Positions 1 through 11,299 of a stretch of DNA of 64,000 bases are shown one piece after another. The stretch comes from Isoetes taiwanensis. Its lineage: Eukaryota; Streptophyta; Lycopodiopsida; Isoetales; Isoetaceae. Position 1 is the stretch's first letter; the number at the start of each line of letters is the position of its first letter. Where the stretch lies: assembly GCA_021234155.1 (NCBI GenBank), contig JAJEKV010000136.1:1490001-1554000 (forward strand), in the 5' to 3' direction. The translations under genes were made by a program, and so were the position numbers. The notes under the pieces are model-generated. The model was not told the DNA's origin and made no database searches. It was given only the letters and a program-made list of their open reading frames with translations.

Positions 1-2425
1 CCTCTACCAAAGGCAGCTTAACAGGGATTCAGAAAAAAATGAGTGAGAAAACAGAACATTGTATAAAACTCACCTTCGAATCCCGTTGAATCAGGCATTA
101 GCAATGCACCTATTGTGTAAGCCAATTGCAGAAGCTATTTATACATATCTGGCACGTCGCCATCGCTCCTTTGGAAGTTGCTGGAGCATCGTCTGGAAGC
201 GTTGCTTCGAAGCAAAGCTTTCTATCCTAACTGACCCTGAAGAATATCTCTTGCTTCAAAGGGAAGAAATCAATAGCCATTTGCCCTGCCTGATTAACTG
301 GCCCTAAAGAATCACTTGTGTTAGAGGGAAGAAATCGACAGCAATGATGCAGGCCTCGCATATTGCAGATGAAAAAATCGGAGGCAAGAATTTTCTTGCG
401 GAGGAAGAACATAACAGGTGCACAAAATGCGACAGAAGGGTCTGCTATAAATGAACCATAAGTGCATCATGAATGCATATAGACACATAAAAATGCCCTA
501 CCACATGTCGAGGGGAGGGGTCCTCAAACAAATTCTATCAAACAAAATAAGACGTCAAACAGAAAACGAGAATGCATTAGATATGAGTGATAAGAATCAC
601 ATTCTAAAAGTAGTGCAAAATTAGATATAGTAGTTGGAATTACCAATTAATGTAAAAAACTATGGTGAAAGTTAATGGTGACTTTAAAGATTCAAATAAA
701 CATATAAAAAATGCAACCACATAAACCGACATATTAGACTACTAAAAAGCATAGTTAAGATAAGATAAGATAAGAATTTTTAGATAAGAAGCATGTGTCA
801 AAAACCATATCACACTTGCAAAATCAAACATGGTTTTTATACTAACATAGAAAAACTCGAGAGCATTAAAACTATGTCAAAAAGAATATATGATTAATGG
901 CAAGTAGCATGTCAAATCATCTTAAATTATAATATTGACAATGCACACCTAAAAACCACCCTTTAAACTAGTAATAGCTTTAAAAAACTAGTGAAAGATA
1001 TAAAATTAGTATAAGAACTATGATCAAACTAGCAGTGAATTTATAAAACCATGGTTGACATACGGTTTTCATTGAGATTATAAGCTACATGTACAAAAAA
1101 CCATTCTTATACCGATTTTCATCATGATTATGAATGCAAGTTAATTTTGGAGGCCTTGTGCAAGTTGTATATAAAGAACATGGCTGGAACTTTAGTAAAC
1201 TTTGATGCGTGTTTTACTATACTTAAGTCACATTCAATTAGTGAACTTGATGAAGATTCATAGATGCTCTTAAGATCTAAGAGATGCCATGTTGAGAGCT
1301 TCTTTGAAGCTTTCCATCAACGATGTGTGAAGGAGAACCCACTCATAGGAATTAGATCTAAGATGTTGTGAAGCTTTATGAAGATTTTCTTCATTGCTAG
1401 GCTCCTACGAAGATTCTCTAGGATTGTGCAACATTCCATTGACATTCCTGTAGATTAGCTAAACCCCATGTCTCTAAATTTTCTACAAAGTGTAGAGCTA
1501 GATATGGAGGGAAATAAAATATGTACATTTCATGTTTGATAATAATTGGAGCATTGCTCAAGATAATAATTGGTAATTTGCTCAGGATTTATTTTTCAGA
1601 TGTTCGTGTGGGGTTAGAAATATAAGATATAAAATTTGATTGTATGTTACAACTTTAATGCATGAGTTATTAATTTGGCTTTGTGTTTCCTTTGCTTTGC
1701 CATTGAAGCCTCAATCTTAAATCCCATGAAGTATAAACCCTAGTTGATAACCTTAAACCACTTAATTCTAGACACCAGCAAATGTGCATGGCTTAAAATT
1801 AAGACAAAATAGAGTTTAGTCTGAGCATAATGTAACAGAAATGCCTAAACATAGAGCCCACAAAAGAAATTAAACATTAAAATGAGAATGCAATGTCAAA
1901 TAACAACCCGAATGAAACCTGACAAAAAAAGTGCATGATAATGCCAATTCTGCATTGAGTTGTCCCTCTTCTGTAATGGCACTATAATAACTGCATTTGA
2001 ATCACATTATGTTACATGAGATAATGTACTGTTAGATTTATATTCATTGAGATTTTGCAAAGGACTCTATCTAAGTAGAAAAACAAAGTTCAAGTCTAAA
2101 TTGAGAGTTGAACACAAAGTCAAAGTCGTATATACGGACTATATGAACTCGAATGCAAAATCAACTCCGAAAATACAAAGAAAATCTAAACTAAAAGTGT
2201 AAATGAAATACTCTATGGACCTACCCATCAAACTCATTTCTAAAATGTCAAAGTCTCATGTAGAGAATGCATGTGTCGGGCCGCCCATAAAACCCAAGTT
2301 CAAAATTGAAAGCTAAACCACATAGTCCTATCAAAGCCAATCCCTAATAATCCCCAGCATTCCATGAGTTGTCCATTGAACAAACGGTTCATGCAAGCAC
2401 AATGTTTTTTAAGGAATATGGAAGA
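1..2425. other. AT-rich stretch without recognisable gene
   Basis: Only short open frames occur here and none resembles a known family. The sequence is AT-rich with many short A and T runs and no obvious tandem or inverted repeat. I see nothing that can be annotated as a gene or a complete element. Confidence 0.5.
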
Positions 2426-3220
2426 TCTAATATATAGCATAATAATAGGGGGTTGTTTTTGTATTTTTGTACATTTTTCCCTATGGTTTTTATATGATTT
2501 GGTGGCTGTATTTTGCAAGGTGTACTAATGCGTATATCTAGGGTGCACACTATATTTTCACTTTCAAATTTCATATTTATAATGGTTTAGACCCATGTTT
2601 GTGCCATCATGTTATGTTAATGGCCAAGATGGAGTCCGTAAGACCTTAATCAAGGGCTCACAATAAACACCCTATTTCCATAACTCATGTAATTGTTTTT
2701 TAAAATCAAAAGCCAACGCGCAGATGACCATCCCATGTACTCTAGGGTTTCCATTCTTCTGAGCTTGCCGATCTTTGCACCTTGGCCAACACAACAGCAA
2801 CAGTCCCCCATGCATTTAGAAGGGAAAACAAGAGTCAGCTTTGGTTTGTGGCTTGGTTCTGGTGATAAATCTGTTATGGGCCCCTTTTCTTTTGGTTGCT
2901 TGGTTGAATACTATATTTTGGTGGGTAAATCCATTATGCCCCTTTTCTTTTCCCCACGATACTATATTTGCAGCTGGACAACGCATCTGGACAAAACAAG
3001 AATAGGTATGTCTTCTCCTATCTTTCTTACCTAGTATATCTTGATGTGTTTGAAGAGATTGAGTTAGGGTTCATGATGCCGGGCCATACACATTCGTTCC
3101 TATGCTCCCAAAAAGTTTCGATGTATTGTTAAGTTTCCGACAAGTTTCAGTGGATTGTACAAGTTTCCAACATTTACAAGTTACCAAAATTTGCCCAGCA
3201 ACACTGGACACCGTAATTAG
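2426..3220 (+). mobile_element. Degenerate non-autonomous Helitron
   Basis: The right end has the Helitron-like terminus seen elsewhere in the window: a short hairpin (CCAGCAACACTGG, 3196-3208) followed about 10 bases later by TTAG and a host T, a decayed form of CTAG. A plausible left end is the A|TC at 2425-2426 followed by TCTAATATATAGC, similar to the start near 32736 and to other Helitron 5' ends in the window. No replicase/helicase is present. The open frame at 2693-3034 is not recognisable. The left boundary is inferred. Confidence 0.4.
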
Positions 3221-3832
3221 TAAATTTTATAAATTATAAGAGCGGCTAGGACCTTTGCTCTCAGCTGTGTTAGAAATTTGTTGGACTTTTGATCCAGCAT
3301 GTAATATAATACGGATTGCTCTCTCCTATGCAATATATGGCCCCATAAATTTTAAACTAAAGTGTTTATGGATTCCAAATTTTCTTTTTGTCCCTCATGA
3401 ATTGGCATTGTGCAATTGAGTGCATGACTTTGTTCTAGATGTATATTCTTGCTTGCACAAAAGGAATATTAAAATGAAGTAATCTTATCTCAAAGAATTT
3501 AGAAAATCATCCCATATGATCGATTTTCTAAATGCCCAAAATAGATGGCGTCTTGCACTGAGGTTTTTTGCCATGACCATTATTCTTTTTATGTAAACTA
3601 ACCCTTCCACAATTAAGCCATGGCATATTTGACCCATTCAAAATTAGAGTTTATTTGGACATTCCTTTGTTAAGATCATAGATTGTACGTCAACAATTTA
3701 AGCAAAAGTGCGTATTGTTGCCTCGTCATTTACACTAAGGATTCTGCCATAGCCATTATTATGTGTGTAAATTAAGCTCCCTGCTCCATTTTTGTTTTTG
3801 ATATGGCATTTGCTCCTTAGTTAGCTTCTATA
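3221..3832. other. Intergenic, 3' side of BAHD gene
   Basis: AT-rich sequence between the Helitron terminus and the stop codon of the minus-strand BAHD gene. It should include that gene's 3' UTR and polyadenylation region. No gene or repeat is seen. Confidence 0.4.
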
Positions 3833-5190
3833 TCAGATTTTCTTGACGAGGCCAAGCATGATTTCCAGCTGCTCTTGCGGGAGCGCAATGTGGATTTCAA
3901 GGCCGTTATTGCCGCAGGCTGGTTGTACGAACATATTACGTGCGCCCAACTTGTGTGCAATGGAAACAAGCGCAGGCTTCCCTTTACCAAAGTCACACTG
4001 GTACATTGGGAAACCTGCCCAGCTGTTGATGAAGAAAAGGTCCCGACGCTGGCCCCAGGTCCTGCTAAAGTAGTGCTCCCACTCCTCCTTACCTCGCCTC
4101 CAGTAAAACTCCCACTCATCGACATCCATCAAAACTTTTTCAGCGTTGACGCCCCTGAGCGTGTCATGGATGTTTTTTGCAGCGAAGCTGGAGGGCTGAT
4201 TGAGCAAGTCTTGGAGGTTAGAGGTTGGGAAGACCATGTTGAGCGCATTCCCGAAGAAGCATTTGGGGACGGACAAGAGCTTGCGAGCGTTCATCATGAT
4301 GGCCACCGAGCTGGTGATGGTGTTGTGCTCATTGACTGCCATTTGGGAGGAGGCAGCAGCAGCACACTTCCACAGATGCCCTGCCAGGCACTCAAACGTG
4401 GTCAACGCTGGGTCTTGGGAGTTGGACTTGAGCAGACTCAGCTCCTCCTTGCTCAAGGACACAATCCTCACCTGCAGTTCTCCAGCAATACAACTACCTG
4501 CTTCAGCGGCTTCAGTTTCAGCTTCAGACAGTTTAGGCGAACCGGTCTCGGGATTGCGATGAAACTGGAGCGGTTCCCTTGGCATCATCGGAGTTCGATC
4601 CATCACAAATCCATCCTGCATGGCTTCGCCTCTGGCGAGCTTGGCCCACGAATCCATGAAATTCCAATACGCGCAAGCGTCCAGAACCGTGTGATTCCCT
4701 GCAGTAGCCAAAGCTGCGCCTCCACAGTCCATTGAAGTATACTGTGTCAAAATCATCAGAGAGGGGTCATTAGAAATAGAGAGTTGGAGTTAATTGCCAG
4801 GAATTTACCGCTCACCTTGACGAAGAAGAGCTCCTCTGCATTGGTTCTAACCTCGGGCAGCAGACCAGTAAAATCCCTGGTTCTCACAATGTCCGCCACC
4901 GTGCAGCCAGCGGCCATGGCTTGCTCGAAGGATACGCCCTCGTCAGTTAGCACTATGCAGCCCCTCTGAGGATGCTCGTTAACGCCACTGAGCCTACCAG
5001 CCAGCTGCCGGAACTCCAGCAGCACTCGAGCTAAGCTGTTCTTGAGTGTTGCCGGTGAGGCTGCCGCTGAACTGTCGAACAAGAGAATGGTGAAGCCATA
5101 CAAACCGTTGCAGTCATAATCAGAAGGGGCGAGGGCAATCCTCGACTCTGGACGAACAACCTCCTTTGATAGAGTACGAGTCTCTACCAT
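3833..5190 (-). CDS. BAHD-family acyltransferase (two exons)
   Basis: The family transfers acyl groups from acyl-CoA to alcohols or amines in plant specialised metabolism, normally in the cytosol. Exon 1 is 5190-4816 (125 codons, ATG at 5190) and exon 2 is 4741-3833. The 74-base intron has GTGAGC at the donor and ACACAG at the acceptor, in phase 0, giving 427 residues, a normal length. The catalytic motif is present as HTVLD (about residues 142-146) just after a Cys-Gly-Gly segment, and the intron sits at the usual BAHD position. The C-terminal structural motif reads DFGKG (about 375-379) instead of DFGWG, and the Gly normally following HxxxD is Ala. No frameshift is seen. Similarity is to the HCT-like/hydroxycinnamoyltransferase side of the family, but the substrate cannot be told. 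Confidence 0.85.
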
Positions 5191-5299
5191 ATTGTTGCTC
5201 TGGTTGAAAGAGCTTCAGATTTCCTACTCCGTTATGGGCTCCGCAAAGCAACCCACCACGACTTCTGCAATTTTGAGGCGCACCTCACTGGTTGCAGTC

Positions 5300-5407
5300 A
5301 TTCGTGCACAGCCCATGCCTTCTGTTCTTCAAATATTAAGAGAGGCACATGCTTCGTGCACAGCCTATGCCTTCTGTTCTTCAAATATTACGAGAGGCAC
5401 ATGCTCT
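5300..5407. repeat. 54-bp tandem duplication in BAHD upstream region
   Basis: Two adjacent copies of a unit beginning TTCGTGCACAGCC and ending GAGAGGCACATGC lie about 110-220 bases upstream of the BAHD start codon at 5190. They differ at only a few bases. The position is within the likely promoter or 5' leader of that gene. Confidence 0.8.
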
Positions 5408-5464
5408 GTTTTTTTTTCCACCAAGACCTGCGGTCAGGATGCAAGATTGGGAGCACAGAACTAA

Positions 5465-6475
5465 AATTGATGTGAGAATCGTCCCGCTCAGAGCCAGGAA
5501 CGGATGGATTTGAATAAGGGGAGGGGGACATCGATGGGGACATCCTAAAAGACCCTGTCGTGCTCGGATTGAGCCCCTCGAATCCTCAGCCCGAGGTAAG
5601 AGCTATCCTATGCAGGATACACGAGATATGGGGCTCCAAAGGGACCACTACTGTTTTAGAAGGGGCCACTCCTAGACTAATGGCGCACAGGCGTTGAAAA
5701 TCGTCAGGAACGGACAAGAGACCCTGGCCAACGTTGTAATAAAAAAGAATGGGGAGCCCACAAGTTAAAACGTGGGGGCCTCATCCGGTGCCAAGCCAAA
5801 TTGGGATCGGAATTTCGCCCCAGTGTGTGTAATAAAAGGCCAATAATATATCTGTAATTGACAAGTAATGAAATGGGACTCTTGACTAAAATCAAGTGGA
5901 CTTTGAAAGCTCGAAAGTGACATCTTTAAATGCCACATGCGCAAAGCCGACAGCTTGAGGAGGTTCCTCCTTGAGAGGGTTATGCAAAATAATCCTCAAA
6001 GCTTGCAGGCCAAGAGGGTTTATTTTGCATGACCCTCGAGAGGAGGAGCTTGACGTCCCTTAACCACTGGTGCGAGCAGGTTCTCCATAGTCCATAGCCA
6101 GTTTGAGCTTAGATCTCACCAGCTTTTCGCCTCTTCTGTTGAGAAATACTGTTCTCTTGTGGATCAGGCTAAGACTTTCTCTACCAGCCAGCTCTGCCCT
6201 TTGGAGCTAATCGGTTTCAAGGATGGCCACAGCAAGCTCCTTGCTGTTGTAGATCCTTTCAACGAGGTAAATTTCAGAGTCAGTTAAACCCTGATGCAGA
6301 TTCTGTTCTTGAGCTGTATTGGGATGTTTCTGGTAATAGAGCTTGAAGGAGACTCGCATGAGAGACTTAATTGTTTTCTGAACTAAAAAATTTCCTTCTG
6401 TTCTTCCTTTGAAGATGATTGGAGCACTCACTCCACCATTTTCTTAGACGGTTCTGCCCTTCTCAGCACCATCAA
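5465..6475. other. Intergenic region with imperfect inverted repeat
   Basis: No gene is recognised. Two arms of roughly 32-40 bases at about 5951-5995 and 6011-6052 are complementary with mismatches; both contain the string ATGCAAAATAA or its complement, so the DNA could fold into a hairpin. The segment 5560-5900 has moderately GC-rich blocks followed by AATAAAAGG, which might be an LTR remnant, but I could not find a partner copy. Confidence 0.4.
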
Positions 6476-6479
6476 CTAC

Positions 6480-6645
6480 CTTATGCCGAAGAGCTATGCT
6501 GATGTCGGGAAGCCCAGAAGGATCATGCCAGAGCAGAGCTATGCAGAAGAGTCATGCCAAAACAGAGTTATGCGGGAAGCACCAGAAGAATTATGTCGAA
6601 GCAAACCTATGCTGAAGAACTACGCCAAAGAGTCATGCCGTGAAG
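6480..6645. repeat. Degenerate short tandem repeat
   Basis: Variants of a unit like GAAGAGCTATGC and GAAGAGTCATGCC recur about every 25-30 bases. The copies are too diverged to give a sharp period. No coding potential is recognised. Confidence 0.45.
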
Positions 6646-6779
6646 TGACAGAGCTCTGAATATTCTCTGGAAAGGAATATCTGAGGGATTATTGTGGTAA
6701 TCATTCGACCGACTGCAATTATTGCGGTAATTATTGAGTGACTGGGTCGAGCACCTGCAACTCGACAATGGAGAATGCA

Positions 6780-7225
6780 CCCAGCCCTCCTTATGGTCCT
6801 CTCGACTCGCGCGTCTAGTATGCGACCACCAAGACTGAGCCCCTATCCTCAAAGGCACTGGAGTAGAGGGATCCAGTCTGGATGGCCGCATTCTCGACTC
6901 GGGTGTCGAGAACAGGAGGAGTAGACTAGCGTTGGCTGGCTGAGGCATTCTCGGCTCGTGAGTCGAGAATAGAAGTGTTGGCTGGCGACTCGAGAATGGC
7001 GAGTCCAGAATAGGAGTATTAGCTGGCTGAGGCATTCTCGACTTGCAAGTCGAGAATAGCGAGTCGACAATAGGAGTGTTGACTGGCTGAGGCATTCCCT
7101 CGCAGCCAGCACTCCAGGAAGTACTCTCCCTATTCTCGCCTCGCGAGTCGAGAATAGCGAGTTGACAATAGGAGTGCTGGTTGGATGAGGGATTCTCGAC
7201 TCGCCAGTCGAGATCGCAGGGTGTA
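6780..7225. repeat. Minisatellite of palindromic TCGA-rich units
   Basis: Repeated modules combine GGCTGAGGCATTCTCGACT with a self-complementary CTCGACTCG...GTCGAGAAT core and a spacer like AGCGAGTCGACAATAGGAG. At least five modules of about 60-70 bases are visible. The open frames across them on the minus strand reflect the repeat and show no known domain. Confidence 0.7.
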
Positions 7226-7738
7226 GATTGCACTTTTCCTGCAAGAGAGGATGTATTATGTGTTAGAATGGTCTGTGCAATGCTCTAAACTACCTAACAT
7301 CTTCACAATTGAATTATGTATTAGAAATGCTCTATGCAATGAAACATTCATCTTTCGTGTACATGCCTAGCAGGAACAGAAGAAACAGAGGACTAAGGAG
7401 TTCGACAAAATAGATGAGGATGAATCGGTTGGGGTCGAGGAAGGGAAAGAGTGCAGTTATTTTTTGCTGCACCCTCGAACCTCGAAAAAGCGCCTTAATG
7501 AATGTCTGGCACGTACAGGCCATGTCATGCGTGACATGGGTGTGTGGACTGTTGGCGTGCCCACGTCAATCGCTGAGGAAATATCTTTAATGTTGAAATG
7601 TATTATATATTCTATGGTTTTAATGTTATAGTTTTAATATTTTATGGTTTTAATGTTATGGTTATAAATATCTTCTTTATTAAAATGGGATGGCATTGAT
7701 ATTTGTGCCTGGAACACCGTTGTGCAGATGCATGCGGC

Positions 7739-7819
7739 GTTCCCTGCCCGTTTGCGGGATGCAGGCGGTATTCCATACCAATTTCGAATCTTCTTCAGGC
7801 TCAAAATTTTTTCTCTTCG
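7739..7819 (+). repeat. Left part of host tandem unit A, interrupted by CACTA element
   Basis: This segment, with GCAGGCGGTATTCCATACCA and AATCTTCTTCAGG, matches the start of the uninterrupted unit B at 28738. Its continuation is found at 28350, on the far side of the transposon. The function of the underlying sequence is unknown. Confidence 0.75.
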
Positions 7820-7995
7820 CACTACAAGGGGGGTTTGTAACGGATTGATTTGTAACGCATATTAATTTGTAACGCAATTTTAGATTTGTCACACGTGATA
7901 GAAAACATTGTATTTTGTAACGGGTGGCACACCTTGTATACTTGTAACGTGCTACTAAAATTTGTATAGACTTGTTTGTAACGTGGGGTGTTCGT
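7820..7995 (+). repeat. Left CACTA terminus and subterminal repeats
   Basis: CACTACAAGG is followed by GTTTGTAACGG and at least six further TTTGTAACG-like motifs, plus TTTGTCACACG. In this superfamily such subterminal motifs bind the transposase-encoded proteins; that role is family knowledge and is not shown here. Confidence 0.7.
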
Positions 7996-8217
7996 TTTTC
8001 TTGATATCTAGAGCAAGAAATTTGTATTGGTCAAGATTTATATGTAAATCCAGAAAAATGTCAGGCAATATTGCATGAAAATGATAATGTAGAAGACGAT
8101 GATTGATCTCATAAGAACAGGTGGTAAATAGGCCATATTTGCTATTTGACAAATATTTGACAATATTCTTCTTATTATATGTTTTTCAAATATTAATACT
8201 TTGACCGTGATTGTTGG

Positions 8218-8305
8218 CTCAACATTTATATTAAAGTAGTTGTAGGGGTAACTTTTAGGATTCTACATTTATATTAATGTAGTTCTAGGGGTAACATTTA
8301 GGATT
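8218..8305. repeat. 44-bp tandem duplication
   Basis: Two neighbouring copies contain CATTTATATTAA, GTAGTT, and AGGGGTAAC followed by TTTAGGATT, with small differences. The duplication lies inside the left arm of the CACTA element and has no recognised function. Confidence 0.6.
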
Positions 8306-8665
8306 AGTATCTGTGGGTAAGAATAGCAAACTTTATATATGTAGACATACAAGAAGATGAGCACACTTAAATTAGGGGTGGCACCTATAGGCTAGGGCTA
8401 CCTATAGACCCCATGGTCCTGCACTCTAAAACACCTTATGCCAGACTTATACAAGATGCATGCATAAGTTGCGAATGTGAAAAATATCAATGTTTGATAT
8501 TTGCATAGATATCTAGCCTAGGTTATAGATAAAATTTAACTGCGGGGAAGAACTTAGTATTACAACTATGTTCCTTATCACTTCAAGTCATCTTATGGAT
8601 ACAAACCTTTTGTAAAATTCATGTGTAGTGATCCACCCACCTTATAGACCAAGAGCACAGGTTCC

Positions 8666-8986
8666 GGGTAAAAGCATGTTAGGGTGTCCCTTAAAAAGTA
8701 TTATTTAGTGACCAAAAAAGTACCTAAAAAGGTACCCAAGACTGGGTACTGGGTACCCGTGTAATATCTCAATAAAAGTTACATTTTAGAACTTTTATAT
8801 ATATTTTGGTTTCCGGTAGCATTATCTTTATCTTAACTTTGAATCTTAATGCGTCCTTGACTTTTATTTTGGACCTTTGTACTAGTTTTAATGAAAATAA
8901 AAATGAGAAAGTACCCAGTTCTGAAGTACCTAGTGTATGTACTTTTGCAGGTTCCAAAAGTGGTACACCCTAACATGCTTTTACCC
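8666..8986. mobile_element. 321-bp MITE-like element with 22-bp terminal inverted repeats
   Basis: The left end reads GGGTAAAAGCATGTTAGGGT and the right end is its exact reverse complement over 22 bases. Both sides are flanked by TTCC, a possible 4-bp target duplication. The interior is non-coding and rich in GGTACCC-like motifs. Superfamily is not certain: an inner TAGGGTGT is hAT-like, but an 8-bp target duplication is not seen. Confidence 0.65.
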
Positions 8987-8989
8987 TTC

Positions 8990-10990
8990 CATAAATGGAA
9001 TCTTGCCGACTTAAGTATAGATCATGATGTCCAATATATTTCCCTAGCATCATAGGCACCAATGAGCAAAATGTGTTCCACAATGTTATAGTAGCTAAAA
9101 ATAACACCCTCACATGCTTTGGAGATGCACCTTGATGGCACCCCCTAAGCACCATGTGTCGCTGACACAAAAAGTGTCCCCCACCTCCATGCTTTGACCC
9201 TTCACAGTATACCACCAACTTTAGACTAGATAGAGGCCTAACAAGTGCTTTTTTTAAGCCAAAGTGTTGAATATACTATGAGTGACGTGAAAGATGACAA
9301 AGTTGAAAGTTGAGCATTTTAAAACCTTGAAAGGGACTACGGTCCTCTAATTTCAAGCCGTCAATAGGAAAAATACAATGCATTGTAACTATTCGATAAT
9401 CCCCTTGATAACTACGGTCATTTCTCTTATATCCCCTAGCATGGCACTGTACTTTGGAGATGCAGAAAGGAACTCCAACCTTGACGGCATAAATTGTTGT
9501 TTCAAAGACTAGCACTTAGAGCGTGGATGGATAATAACACCTTTGAAAATATTTATACAATTTTAGTTAAACCATGGGATGAGCAGAGCAATATTTAATT
9601 CAATTCAATTCAACACACGAATTACCAGGTGGCGAGGAATCGTCACAAACATAATCCATTTGTGTTGTAATGTGTGCCCCGATGCGTCACAAATAATCCA
9701 AAATAGATTCCCGCCAGTGCTGATCAATCTTGTTTGCGGTGCGGGCCTCATTCGGTTGTTCTGTAGTCGCTTCTAATCTTTATTCCAGGTATTTTTTATC
9801 CCTTACATCTAATGTAAATTTGATGCATCACGCATCTAAAGCCTCCAAAAAATTTTCTTGTGGAAAAATTTTGATGAAACCGGCTGGCTATGGCGGAAAC
9901 AGAAGCGGAAAAGAAACCCAAGTATCGTCTGTCAGCTTGATTAGCATTTTTTGTCAGGTCGTTCCGCCACAGTGAGATGCAAACAACCCCAGAAGCTAAT
10001 TCTTTTTAGTATGGCGAAGATAATGCAGTAATATTATCTGGAGATGGCAACAGAAATGTTTAAAGTAGCCAAGACTTGACAACAGAAAAATATTTATGGC
10101 ACTGCCAATTTAGAGCAGTAGAAAATACTACAGCTCTGCGTGAAAGATATAGCCTTTTTATTTTATATACTCTATTATCTAACATACCATTTTGAAATCT
10201 TGGCAAAATGAATTTCAAAACATAGTTTCTAGTTCTTTCATTGCTTATGTTGCTAGTTGGTGCACTTCTTCCGAGGTCGTTCAAGAACTTCGAGAGATGT
10301 CGATCTTCACATTTTTAAATGGGTGAATATTCCAGACATAAGCAAGAAAGTGATCAATCTTTAAGGGCAAATGCATATGGAGGTCTGTGCTTACTTATTT
10401 TCTGTGTAAGAAGGTTTACATTCAAGGATTCGTGCTTTTTGTTGCATAGATGCTTATTTTTTGTGCAAAGAGGTTTTCTTTCGTGGATTAGATGCTTTTG
10501 TTGTATCTATGCGGTAGTTCCTCGCAAGAAACAATGGCTAATGCACATTAATTAGTTACGGAGTCCACTCGGAGAATTGGAGCATTCCGTGGACTATGTT
10601 GGTGCTGATTGTAAAAGTGAAGCTTAGCCACGACAATTGAATAGATTTCTTACTAGCGGCCGGTGTGGTATGCGCTCTCATTTGGGCGACCATTTTATCA
10701 TAAAGTCTTGAGTTTTCTCAACTCTATTTTATGGAGCAGGTGTTTTACTTCACAACAAACTACATTTGCGCAGAGAACAACCTTTGAGCGGACATTGGAG
10801 CAAATCAAGTGTGGAGCACATATTAGATTTTTGGAACTCGGTACCTCCCCGGCTTTAAGAAATTGAATCAACATCATCATTTTTACATTTTATCATGCAT
10901 TCCATGCCCTTCACGAACGCCTTAAACATTGAAGGCTGGACGTAATGGAACACTTCTTCTTGTTGAACCTCTCTTTTTTATATTTAAATT
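8990..10990. other. CACTA interior without recognisable gene
   Basis: Short open frames (for example 8970-9218 and 9276-9515, minus) show no recognised domain. The sequence may be unidentified captured DNA, but no exon structure could be supported. Confidence 0.35.
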
Positions 10991-10993
10991 GCC

Positions 10994-11290
10994 TTAACTA
11001 GGCCGAACCAAGGGGTAATAAAGACATATTACATTATCAGTGTCTCCAAATGCAAAGGGAAAAACAGCGCTTTGTTTGCTGGGAAAAACTGTTCTATCTG
11101 CAGCCCAGTGCTTTGCTGCACTTCCTCTCTGAATCGGTTCCTCATCCAAGATATTGATACCTTCTATCTCATGAAGTACTTCTTGAGCACGTTCATAAGA
11201 TTTCCCATACGAATCTTTGCTGCAATTTCCAGCTGAATTGGGAGGTTCAATGCTTTTGAGCATGACTTTGGCCTCACTTAAACGTCCCAA
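10994..11290 (-). pseudogene. MS5/SDI1-like TPR protein fragment
   Basis: A 98-residue open frame begins MGRLSEAKVMLKSIEPPN and continues with KSYERAQEVLHEIE. This resembles the TPR segment of the plant MALE STERILITY 5 / SULFUR DEFICIENCY-INDUCED family, whose members carry an EAK...KSYERA...L.E.E pattern near their C-terminal half. The remainder of the frame does not continue the family, and no other exons are seen nearby. It lies inside the CACTA element, so it is best read as a captured and truncated exon. The family call rests on pattern recall and is moderate at best. Confidence 0.4.
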
Positions 11291-11299
11291 GTTTCATAA

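Noticed and set aside
3843-4735. Long plus-strand open frames opposite the BAHD gene at 3833-5190
   Set aside because: They are antisense shadows of exon 2, whose protein motifs and splice sites clearly fit the minus strand.
5560-5900. Possible solo LTR
   Set aside because: Promoter- and polyadenylation-like strings are present, but no TG..CA ends, second copy or target duplication were found.
6607-7244. 208- and 131-codon minus-strand frames
   Set aside because: They run through the TCGAC minisatellite and show repeat-derived peptides only.
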